In this document: piece by piece, positions 23,781 to 34,386 of the stretch | Position numbering within the stretch: the first letter of the stretch is position 1 | How the letters are laid out: every line of letters begins with the position of its first letter | From: Cololabis saira | Lineage: Eukaryota > Chordata > Actinopteri > Beloniformes > Belonidae | DNA: 64,000 bases | Assembly (NCBI RefSeq): GCF_033807715.1 | Contig: NC_084599.1 | Location: forward strand, 7,763,125 to 7,827,124 | Direction: 5' to 3' | Notes under the pieces: generated by a model | The model's database searches: none | What the model was told of the DNA's origin: nothing | Seen by the model: the letters and a program-made list of their open reading frames with translations, nothing else | Position numbers and translations under genes: made by a program

Positions 23781-24105
23781 AGGAGCATGAGGCTCCTTTT
23801 AGGAAATAAGACTCATTAGCGCCACCCTTCGCCACGACGGCCGTCGGGGGTACTGCAACCAACAGTGAAGCCGGCACGGGAGAACGGGGAGAACGTGCAT
23901 GACGTCACATCCGCAGGACAGCGCGGGAAATTCCGGCCCGGAATTGCAGCACATTTTCAAGCAGCCTGTTCAAGGCAACGGAGAGATACACTAGAGGGCT
24001 CATTCTTTTTGGTTTGGAACGCTTCATCTGACATTATTACTAGAAAACTTAAAACGTATACGAATTTTTTTCATAAATCCTGCCAAAATCCTGCCTCATG
24101 CTCCT
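23781..24105. mobile_element. TTAA-flanked MITE with AGGAGCATGAGGC ends, 325 bp
   Basis: The left terminus AGGAGCATGAGGC and right terminus GCCTCATGCTCCT are perfect inverted copies, flanked by TTAA at 23777-23780 and 24106-24109. The interior is GC-rich with a CGACGGCCGTCG palindrome and has no coding remnant. The TTAA duplication indicates a piggyBac or Kolobok-type transposase. Confidence 0.8.
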
Positions 24106-24106
24106 T

Positions 24107-24470
24107 TAAATTCAATTCAATTCAATTCAATTCAATTCAATTCAATTCAATTCATATAGCGTCTATTCCAACAGAAGTTGTCTCTAGGATCTTTCCAGAT
24201 ACCCAGAACATGAACATAAACCCCCGACAAATTATTACATAAACAATGGCAGGTAAAAACTCCCCTAGTGGGAGAAAAACCTTAAGCCAAACAGTGGCAA
24301 GAAAAACTTCCCTTTAGGAGGGAAGAAACCTGGACCAGGACCTGGATCATAAAGGGGGACCCTCCTGCTGAAGATCAGACTGGGCAGAGCAGGAATGAGG
24401 AGAAAGAGAACAGACAGAGAGAATAAAGAACAGAGAAAGGAGAGACATGGACACCATGGCTAGCTGGTGC
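24107..24470 (+). repeat. TTGTCTCTAGG dispersed repeat, copy 2, with an (AATTC)n head
   Basis: It starts with about eight AATTC units (24107-24154), then TTGTCTCTAGGATCTTTCCA, CCCAGAACATGAACATAAAC, a GGAGGGAAGAAACCTGGACC block and an AGAGAAAGGAGAGACATGG tail. It is the uninterrupted reference for the split copy at 20299-22025. The AATTC head abuts the TTAA MITE on its left. Confidence 0.75.
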
Positions 24471-24909
24471 ACTACAGAGATAACTATATAAACAGATGTA
24501 GACAGCAGACACTGAGTTCAGTGTACCAAACTGACCAATAAAAAGTAATCATAGAGTGACAGGCTAAACCATTAAACCTCTAGTAATATTATTTAGCCTA
24601 AATAATATAAACTTTTAACGTCCTATTTTAATCATTTCAATGACTAAATGAAAATGAATAACTATTTATTTATTATCTTTTAGTCATGCGTTGTATTACT
24701 GTATTTGAATTATTACAAAGTCATGTGTCACTTATTTATTTATTCATTCAAAATAAATGAACGTTTACATTTACTAAGTTGAGGGACTATTTTGTGGGTA
24801 AAGAAATATGACATTAGACCATGTGACCTCTATTAGCATGTAATACCCACATTTACCACCGGGCTACATTATGAAGGTGAAAAGGTTGTCCTAGAAACCT
24901 GTTTAATAT

Positions 24910-25065
24910 GTAAAGATTGTAACTGTAGCATCAGACGCCAAGGTGGTGCCATCTGGAGTAACTACAACGCTGGACAATATCTCCCTGAAGCGCTCAGGTC
25001 CAAATACAACTTTAGGTTTATCTGAATTTAACTGGAGACCGTTTGAGTCAATATCAAAAAGTATA
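24910..25065 (-). pseudogene. L2-clade LINE reverse transcriptase, upstream fragment
   Basis: The minus strand reads LQLNSDKPKVVFGPERFREI followed by LSSVVVTPDGTTLASDATV. This matches the L2 pattern LLLNSDKTEV-GP-LRD-L...LDG--LASSTTVRNLG that directly precedes the SRLDYCNS region. The order and strand fit the fragment at 22565-22765, with a gap of about 30 codons, so both come from one element. The catalytic YADD part is not seen. Confidence 0.7.
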
Positions 25066-25814
25066 GTTGTAAAGAATGTACAAAAAGCTTGGTCTTAGTG
25101 TAACATTCAAGTTGTTTCAGAAGTGTAGCACTCTGAGTTTAAACCTGACCCAAACATAGTGCTATTTGGATACTCTCTCTTAAGTATTGAGTGATAATTG
25201 CTAAGAGACTGGTCTTAGGGTTGGAAATCAGAAACTGTGGCCACCTTCACAGTGGCTGTCAGAACCCGCAGGGCTCCCACATACTGTATGGAGAGATTCA
25301 GATATGGTCAGGTATGTTATAATAACTGACCAGTAACCAGGTTTACAGTGGACCGGTCACCTCGTTAATGCAACCGTGGTGAGGAGTGAACTACTGAACA
25401 GTGTTGTTCACCGTGTAACAGTATTGTCATCGTAATATCCTCCCAGCTCAGTCTTTCTGCAGCGTGCGCTAATTTTTTTTTATTTAATTATAATAATAAT
25501 AATGACATTTCTATAAATATACTGTTTAAAGAAAATTTTGTCTTTGACTAATGATATCCTTTAAAAAAATCAAAGTCATAAAGAGAGTTTTCTATACTTT
25601 GGGAAAACTGAACATTGCACCATCAGCACAAAGTGTGCAAGATAGCAGAAGACGCAGACCCCAAATTAGTTTTAACACCAAAAAGCTTCCATAAAGGTGC
25701 ATTTATATTTTGTTCAGATTTTTTTTTCTGATCCCATTATCCCTTTAAAAAAAAAAAAGTCCATTAAAATTTTTTTGGAGAAAGAAAATCTCAGGGACTT
25801 ACCTGCTTTGCATC
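25066..25814. other. No recognisable feature
   Basis: AT-rich sequence, some of it possibly older L2 sequence, with short A and T runs at 25470-25490 and 25740-25780. No ends or motifs were found. Confidence 0.45.
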
Positions 25815-25822
25815 CTCTACAA

Positions 25823-26307
25823 TAGTGGTTCTCAAATGCGGGTACGCGTACCCCTGGGGGTACGTGAAGGCACTCCAGGGGGTACGTGAGATTTTAAAAT
25901 ATACATATATTTAAAAAGTAGCATCCATGCAAAAATCCTTTAAAAATAAATATTTCATAAATAATTGAGGAAAATATAAGTCTAAATTCATAAAATTAAT
26001 TTTATCTTCAGGAGTGGGCTATTCAACTTATTATCATAAAACCGCAGAGTATCCCCCACACCAGGATGGTTCCAACTAACCTGTCAGTCACCTGGCTTCA
26101 CCTGTCAATCACTTGGACCAACGATGGAGTCGTGATTGAAGCATAGCAGCAATATTTTTATCTTTAATAAATCAGTTACTGATGGCACAGTGCTCTGTTT
26201 TAGGTCTTTTTGTTACAACCAAAAATGCTTTGTGCTGGTTAGGGGGTACTTGGCTGAAAAAATATTTCACAGGGGGTACATCACTGAAAAAAGGTTGAGG
26301 ACCACTG
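25823..26307. mobile_element. Non-autonomous hAT element, 485 bp
   Basis: The ends are TAGTGGTTCTCAA and TTGAGGACCACTG. The 8-bp target duplication CTCTACAA is exact (25815-25822 and 26308-26315). Sub-terminal GGGGGTACGTGA and AGGGGGTAC motifs recur on both sides. The pattern matches a hAT MITE family common in vertebrates. The 69-codon frame inside has no domain. Confidence 0.9.
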
Positions 26308-26315
26308 CTCTACAA

Positions 26316-29300
26316 CACCTAACTAATATTCCATGGTTTTGTTAGTATCTTTGTATTCTACTGTACCCTTCCACACACCCTGAACCCCAACAGCTGCAAC
26401 ATGAAGGCTACATCTGAGAGTCAGTTTGCATCTTGCAGCCATGGAAACACTCACATCCATCCAAGGATTATCCTCCACTGTCTCCTTTTCCCAAAATCAT
26501 TTTATGGAAGTGCCAAAAGAAATGAGATCAGTTCTTACTTTATATTTGTTTCTGCAGTGGAATTCATAGGTCTTTATATGATTTTCACCCAAATAAGTTG
26601 GATGTACAGATGAGTAGCTTCTTGACAGTTATGAATGATGCCCATTTTACATTAAAGCAGTGACAGAAGGAGGAGAAAATGAAGGTGTCAAAGAGCGCTG
26701 GGATGAGTCATTATCGGCTGCATTGTTGGCCTAGCACACAGCCACTTGACTGTGCTTCACCTTTGTCGCCCGAGATTAAACATAGTGGAGCGTTTTCCAC
26801 GCTTGTGAATCTGCATGGAGCTGGTGTCCATATGCGATGCCTTCCCCCATTACAGCAGGTAGCCGGGCCAGCAGCATCTCCACGCTGCCATAATGAGGGC
26901 CCACAGAGGCCAGGGGAAAAGGCTACGATGGAGAGAGAGGGGAGGAAAAACAAGCAGAACGCTCGAAAAAGAAGGTCAATAATTAACGAAGGTGGATGTT
27001 CACATCTGCTGGACGGTTTCATTTGCGCAATAAGATCAAGCTGAAAACAGAATTGCTCCAAAAAATACAATTTGAGGAATTAAAGGGATTTTTTTCCCCC
27101 CTCCCCAGATGAAATAAGGAAAGAAATATCACATTTCTAAAATAAATACCTGCATAACTCCAAATATGCAAATGAGTCTGCAAATAAAAAGCGGGTTGGA
27201 GACCTTAACAAGCTGTCGGACGGGGTTGACTGACAGGAAACGTAGCCCCGTTAAGGCATCTATTAGCCGAAACAAAGGAGGGACTGTAAAACTCCTTCAG
27301 CATAATTCAGCGCAAAGTGGGATAAAATCTGAGCTGTGTCTAAAATTTAGAGCAAGTAAATCAAAATGTGAAGGTTGAGGAAAGGAAACATGGAGGACGA
27401 TGACAAACATAGGGAGATGCCTTGAAATGGAAAAATAAAAAAAAATGGAGTTGGACTGGGTCAAAACTCATAGTTTGAAACAGGAGTTAATCTTAATGAA
27501 GAATTAATTTATGGAGAGAAAGCTCAAGTTAAACCACATTTAACTCTGAAATAACAGTAACCAAGGTGACAGTGGACCAGAGGAGCGTTACGATGAATTC
27601 TGTTTTCATCAAAATTCATTGCTGAATATCAAATTAGCTTTGGGCAAGGAGTGCTGCCGTCAGGTGCAGGACAATGAAAAATATAACGTTTGTAATTAAA
27701 TATAAAAGCTGAGGAAACCTCCTCAAACAGGCGTGATTCCATCATTTCTGCCGGGGCTTGTACTTATCTGCGACGGAGACTGGAAACAGTCACTGATTAG
27801 TTACAGAGGAAATTAATTTGTTGTAGAATCGGGACGACACGTCTGTGTCAATGTCACAGCGCCTCAAAAGTGATAAAAATATAACCCTTTAAACTTGAAG
27901 ATACAATCTATATACTGTAGAAGATATTTCAAATGGCAAATATGTGTATATGTGACTTTATTAAAGTATGTATGTGGTACACAGAAATTTATTTTCAAAA
28001 ACTTTATAGAGATGCGGTAGACTGAATAAACCGAAAGAAGGACAAGATGGGAGAGGATTGTCTAGGTTGAAAATCAAACCCTAACGTAAAGTTATTTCTG
28101 TAATAACCTTTCGTGATTGGCCTCTTAGCCCAGCGGTGCAGAATGAGTGAAAGAAAGAAGATGCGTCACTGCTGTTCTCAGACAGACACACAAAGAAAAC
28201 AAAGAAAGAGAAACACTGTTTTTATTGGAATAAAGACTAAAAAAATGAGGCAAGTTCATTATCCCACTACTTCATTAAGTGTAGGTAATTGTAAATTTTG
28301 GCCCGTATGAATGTCTCTAAAATAACTCTCAGACTAATTTCTGACTTAGGCAAATAAACCAGGTTAAGATAATATTTAAGAATGATTCCAAAAGCAAAAC
28401 AATTCCTTCTTGGTAATCACACCAGCAGTGAAATATGAAGGACAGCACACCAAACAAGGTATTACCTTTTCCTCAAGCGTGTGTTTAAATGTGGGGGGGT
28501 CGGGGTGGGGGGGGTCTGGGAACTCTTCGGAGATTAAATTTTGTTAATTGCCATCATCCATCAAGAGTAGCATTCATAAATGGAATAGCCTTTGGACATT
28601 TAAGATAATGCTCAACTATTATGATGGATCACAGTTTCAGTGCTCATGTTCAATCTGGGTAATGTCTGAGATAACAATTTAGCTCTAATCAGTCTTATTT
28701 CATACATTTGAAATCGCAGCGAACTCTTGAGGCACCGAGGCTTCTTGTTTTCCCGCACGGAAACAAAAGCATTGAAAACTCACCCACTGTCAGTAGCAAA
28801 GCACTTCACCGCGCCGCGAACAAACACCTCATACATCAGCCGCATCAAACGGGGGAAAACTTTGCTCCACGTCGGCTGGATTGGGCATGAAACTACGTGT
28901 GCATGTTAATGCTAGCCCGGGCTAAAATGTGGAGGGTAATTAGGCTTAATTAGGTGTTGGCCTCTTTAATGAATGCGCTCGACCAAACCTTTGCTAGGCA
29001 TCTGAGGACTTGGACCACATCCTTCAAAGGGCAAAGATGTCACATCTTTTTTAAATTAGTTAATTAACACACATATTTTGAATGAATATGATATGTGGAT
29101 ATTCATACACACTAATCATGATACAGTCTTGTTGAAAAAGGTAAATTGAGAGGAAACACGACCCGAACAGCTGATGTGATCTGAATCTTTGGCAGATTTA
29201 ACATTAGTTTGACTCCTAATGTTTGTTTTTGTCCAAACCTGATGAAAGGATTCACTGTTTCTGCTGCTGCAGTCATCTGAAATGTTCTTCACCAACAATT

Positions 29301-32300
29301 TGGTGTCTTTTTTGGATTCTAATTGTTTTATTTTCGCAGCATTGAGCCCGTCGTTGTTGCCGTCTTTGGCTTCAGTTACTATGGTTACAAGTATTATTCT
29401 TGTCTGTTGCAAAGATAAATGAGTCCGTGCGGTGTCCATGTTCCTCGGCTGCACAGTGAACACTGACACAGATGGACTGCTCTCAGGAAATCCACGCACA
29501 CTTATGATTTCAAAACTCTGGCTGTTTGAACACGCCCACTCCGTCTGCTCACCTCTCATCAGCTTCGGCGGTGTCACATCGTCTTCCTGCTTAGTGGAGA
29601 AGATGATGCTCTCAGCTGTAAACTAATCCCCGTTTCCTGTCTGAGGGGGCAACACCGACGCAGTGATATTTCTCAAAATGAGAATGTTGATGACACCTGA
29701 GGCTGCCGGGTCATTAGCACAGGTAGATCGCCGCTAGCGGCTTCTCGGCCGGGACTTTTCCTGCATGACAAGTTGCTGAGTTGGGGATTCTGACCCGTGG
29801 GCCAGCGGGTCAAGCGACTGAATCCACTTCCAGTTTTCACAGTGACTCCAAAGATACCGACTGTCCCCGAACACAACGCCATGTCATTATTTCACCCATC
29901 TCGGAAATGATGTTTTTGTTAATTTATTGAAAAATGTAAAACATCGGGTCAGGGTTCTGGTGTTTAATGATGAAGCACTCGGCCCGCTGGGGTTATGAGG
30001 CACAAATGAGACAGAGTACAGGTACAGAGACACTTATCGGACTGCAGATCTACGTAACAGGCAACCACACGCTCACAAAGACCCAGCAGCACAGCAAAGC
30101 TCCAAGATTAACGCCCTTTTTTTAACCTTTAAAAACCCCATAAACGTGTGCAGATCCCCGTTGTCAAAACTGCAGGATCCCCAAAAACCAAACACACAAA
30201 GAAGTTCCAGCATCTGTGTTTGTGAGCGCTGCACACATACAGAAAAAACAGCAGCACATGCTGCATTCAAATCTGAATTTCATAAGATGTCAGTGTCAAT
30301 AAACGGCAAGCAGGTGGAGCTGTGAGCAAAATGAATCTCAGAGAAACACTTGTTACAGTATTTTTAGCTCGTTTAAGGGGGGAGAGGAGAGATGTGTCCA
30401 TGCTGTATTCCCAATAAGGCTTTCTCACACTTTGGCCGCCTTTCCACACTCCTAAGTCAATGTTACACGGAGACCTTGCCTCTCTCCACCTAATTCCATT
30501 CCTGGCATAACTAGAGGCTAATGGTCTCATTTTAATTGATGTTACTTCCACATCTCTTCCTCTTCCTGTGTGTTCTGACGCTGCTACTGGTTGGTGCTCT
30601 AAGTGACAGCGTGGAGAGGCGTCTCTAATCCGCAAGTGGCAAATAATCAGAATAATTTGGGCGCTGTGTGCGAGTGTGTTTGTGTGGGGCGATGGCCTGT
30701 ATGTACCGCTTGTCATTTTTTCAATTACACGAGCTGTGGTTAAATGTTCATTTTCAGCAGTCAGCCCGGAGCGAGAACTACTGAGCCCCATTAGGTTTCA
30801 CCCACAGCCTCGCACTCATTAGTTCTCTCCGGTCAGACGAGAACGAGGGAGAAGCTGGACCAGCCGCACTAAGGAGGTCAGGGTGGAGTCTCGGCTGCCG
30901 CGGCTGCAGAGATTGTTAAGGACTTTCCGGCCAGTATGCTGCACTGGGAAGAATCCTGTGAAGACTTGGATGACCTTTTTCAAGGCCAATCAACGCACAG
31001 TCCTGTCTCTTTTTCCTTGTCTATGTGTACTTCATCGCTCCCTCACAAATGTAGGAAATGACTGACCTTTCAGAGGAGCTGATAAACATGAAAGCACCGA
31101 ACGAGGGGATATGACTATATTTAAATCTAGACTCAAAGGAAAATACATTCTCTCCCCCACTAATAGGTATTCAGGGACTTTTATCTTCCCTGTTGGATCT
31201 AGCGTGGTGCTTTCAGACCAGTACAGGCATCATTAACCAACGTCCTCTGTTTCCATTGACCTGAGGGATCCTGTCTTGATTTCATGCCGCTACGGCTCAG
31301 CCAGCTAAATGGAAGTTGCACGGAGATGGCATCCATTATTGAAGTATTCAATTCAAATGTCACTTGTTTCCACTTGGCACTGTTTCCTCCTCTCCAGTGT
31401 TTGCTGAGGGCACGCAGGAGGGGGCAGGCACGGCGCTTTCTGCACCTTGTTGCCTCGGCACTGGGAAGAACTTATCAGCAGACATTAGGCCGACACTGAT
31501 GCAAGGTGACACCGTTGTAAGTTTCTCCACCTCACCTTGCTCTCGGACACCTGGACGTTTTCCCGCACTCCTGCATGGTTAGTATCCTCCTGAGCACAGG
31601 CCCAAAACAAGACTGATTGTAACTATTCATCATCCAGCCTCCACTTAATTAGCAGATTGCACATAGGGCAGCAGGAGTCTCACCGGTGGGTGTGGACAGA
31701 ATATGGTTCACATAAGAGTTGGAGATCCTTCAGGTGCTTACATGAAATAAACACACTTTTCCTCTAAGTGCAGGTTACTTATTTGGCCACTACAGACTCC
31801 ACTTTCATTATCTGGTTACTCTCCTGTCAGTGTAATTCTCTCCTATCATCCCTCAACCCAGTTGAAATTAACAGGTAATTTGTAAATGTCACTTTGGGTT
31901 AGACACCTCATTTTCTTCCCTTTCCAACAATTCAGCACCCATGAGCTAATTTTTCTTGTCTTTTGAATAAGATTTTCATTCACAAATAGAGTTATGGTCC
32001 ACTAAATGAATGAGTGTAATTGAAGTTGGGGGGGGTGGGGTGAGTGTGGGGGGGGGTAGCGTAACCTATTAGAGTCAATCAATGACAAACCTTCCAGGTT
32101 TCCTTTAGTCTCATGAATGCTCACACAAACACTTCCACAGACTCTAAAGCACTGATCATATGTGAGAACAAAGGGGACGGAAATCCAACCCAGTTAGAAA
32201 CATAACGTAGAAAGACCTTAGGTATGGTCACTCCCGTTTTTCATACTTCGGTTTACTTTGGCGCAGAGATACGTTTACTTGTATTAGTTTCCTTTCAGGC

Positions 32301-32520
32301 ACTGCGACAGATGTGATGGTTGGGGTAGTAACTGAGAGACGGGGCATCCTTCCTGATTATTTTTCAATGAAAGATCCCAAACAGATGAAGTACGTGTGAC
32401 GGTGGATTGTATCAGCCAGCTTCACTTTGGGAGGAAGGCAAGCTGTCTGCGTCTAAATGTCCAAAAAAACAATTGTTCTGCATTCAGCTTAAAAAAAAGA
32501 TGGATGTATTAGAGGTTGTT
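26316..32520. other. 6.2-kb repeat-poor block, possible regulatory DNA
   Basis: No transposon ends, microsatellites or coding motifs were recognised, in sharp contrast to the flanking sequence. Only short G-runs occur (28493-28516, 32028-32057). Sections such as 26640-27000, 28560-28990 and 30280-30830 mix ATTA/TAAT words with GC-containing, non-repetitive sequence and might be conserved elements. The longest frames (174 codons at 30267-30791 minus, 153 codons at 29116-29577 minus, 121 codons at 26679-27044 plus) have no recognisable domain. Confidence 0.35.
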
Positions 32521-32534
32521 GGTATAGCAACTGG

Positions 32535-33152
32535 CAGGCGCGTCATTTCCGCCGGGGACGGTGGGGATGCGTCCCTACCACTTTGTCTGACGAGCAGATT
32601 TGTCCCCACCACTTAAAAAAAAATTAAAAATTAAGTAGAGAAAGTGCAAACGCCGCTTTTGGTGCAGAAGCTGAATTTTGGTTCAGAAGCTGCTCAAGAA
32701 CGCCCCTCCCCTAGCCAGGCCTCCCCCTCCTAGTGACGCAACACCTTCAGCAAGTCTCGAACAGAAGTGATTTGGAAGTGGATGATAAACAACACATTTT
32801 TGCTTGATGAAAAACGACCTGATATCTGTTCCAGCTTTTCTCTTTGACATGATGAAGTCACCTTCAGTTGAGTCTTGTACTGAAATGCGGATTTTGAAAT
32901 ACGAATAGGGCCTACCCATGACGAATTGTCCCAACCCATGATGATGTTTCCAACGACCTAAATAAGACCGCGCAGATGGCTTTTAATATGGGGACAATAT
33001 CGCGTCAATACGCATCATCTAATGCAATGCCTATTATTTATCATGAAACCTCAATTCGGAAGTAATGGGCCTAGCTCGTACCCAGCACTTTTCAAACCTT
33101 ACTCAGGTTTATGGTAAATGTCCCCCAGCAAGAAATCAAACTGACGCCCATG
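32535..33152. mobile_element. hAT-type element inserted at a SINE 5' junction, 618 bp
   Basis: The flanks are GCAACTGG on both sides (32527-32534 and 33153-33160), an exact 8-bp duplication. The ends CAGGCGCGTCA and (inverted) CATGGGCGTCA form short imperfect inverted repeats starting with CA, as in hAT. Removing the element rejoins the SINE to its own 11-bp target duplication. On the minus strand the interior has a short N-terminal reading frame typical of hAT-related proteins, annotated separately. Confidence 0.75.
32787..32850 (-). pseudogene. Possible hAT-protein N-terminal fragment
   Basis: The minus strand reads MSKRKAGTDIRSFFIKQ from 32850. A start of the form SKRK followed by I-SFF is common at the N-termini of hAT-type and ZMYM-like transposon proteins. 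The match is short, nothing downstream is recognisable, and it could be chance. It is consistent with the element being a deletion derivative of a coding hAT transposon. Confidence 0.35.
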
Positions 33153-33157
33153 GCAAC

Positions 33158-33514
33158 TGGCTTGGTGGTTAGCACTGTTACCTCAAAGCAAGAAGGTTCC
33201 CAGTTTGACTCCCGGGCCCGGCAGGGTCTTTCTGTGTGGAGTTTGCATGTTCTCTCCGTGCTTGCGTGGGTTCTCTCCAGTTACTCCGGCTTCCTCCTAC
33301 AGTCCAAAAACATGCGTAGTAGGTTAATGGATGATTCTGCCCGTAGGTGTGAGTGTGTCTGGTTGTCTGTTTATATGTGGCCCTGTGATGGACTGGTGAC
33401 CTGTCCAGGGTGAACCCCTGCCTCTCGCCTGAAAATAGCTGGGATAGGATCCAGCAGACCCCCATGACCCTGCAAAGGATGAAGCGGGTATAGAAAATGG
33501 AGGGATGGATGGAT
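33158..33514 (+). mobile_element. tRNA-derived SINE, copy 1, 5'-truncated
   Basis: It starts at the A-box-like TGGCTTGGTGG (33158-33168), has a weakened B box AGTTTGACTCC (33202-33212), the body GTCTTTCTGTGTGGAGTTTG and GACTGGTGACCTGTCCAGGG, and ends in GGATGGATGG. The 3' target copy GGTATAGCAAC (33515-33525) is matched exactly at 32521-32531 across the inserted hAT element. About 15 bases of the 5' end present in copy 2 are absent. Confidence 0.85.
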
Positions 33515-33525
33515 GGTATAGCAAC

Positions 33526-34378
33526 AGACTAAGCTGAATTTCTTCAATTACTTTGGGTTCAAGCTGGATTTTATCTTCCTGCTTGCTCTGCTTCAGGTTA
33601 ACAATGTAAATTAAGCTCATTTTATTTCATCTCGCCCTTTTTGTCACTTTTTCTCTGGAAAAAACACAAGGCGGACAGCACCAACTCAGGGAAAGGTTGG
33701 TAGCTGGAGTCCACAAACACAAGGGAATATACAAGTGGGTGCATCACTTGCTCCGCTGTCCCCCGTGAGAGATGGTAGTGGTGGTGAAACGGAGGGGACG
33801 TGAGCTCCGTGTGGGGGCGTGAGCTGGAGAACGAGCCGCTTCTAGTAATGACAATGCTGGCGTGACCCGCCGCGCTCAGACGCCTCGGTCGTATGGTGAG
33901 AGACTATTCGTCCTGAGTGAGTTTCCAGAGGACAACGGCGTTACTTTAACCCGCATGAAAAGAGCCGGAGTCCAGTTCTGCCGAGTGGACGTTCCCTTCA
34001 GCTTTGCAGTTTTTAACCCAGGAGTGTCGATAAAAATACGAAATAGCACCGAATGTTGTTACGTTAAATAAAGTGAACGGCGAACAGACATGTGGATGGT
34101 TCTCTTGATAATTTATCACTTTTAATTTACAAATATATTAATTACCCACATTTGCGAACATTTCCATCACCTCTATCAACACTCGGTTGTAGCTTTTATC
34201 CTTCAGGATTATTTCTTAAATGGTAAACTTTGGCAGCATTGTTTTTTCAGTTCACCTCAGTCTCTCTCCAGCTCAGGTTTTTGTTAGATTTGGGATTAAC
34301 CATTAAAATATATATTCCGACAACTGGAGAAAAGAATGAAATATAAGAAATATTGTTTTTATTATTACATTTTTGTTA
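33526..34378. other. No recognisable feature
   Basis: The part 33640-34075 is richer in GC than its surroundings and encodes a 69-codon frame without a known motif. It may be an unrecognised repeat. The rest is AT-rich. Confidence 0.4.
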
Positions 34379-34386
34379 CTTCCAAA

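Noticed and set aside
29116..29577. 153-codon minus-strand frame
   Set aside because: No recognisable domain or clear coding bias, and no exon-like boundaries.
30267..30791. 174-codon minus-strand frame, the longest outside known repeats
   Set aside because: No recognisable motif, and composition is like the neighbouring non-coding sequence. Without homology it cannot be called a gene.
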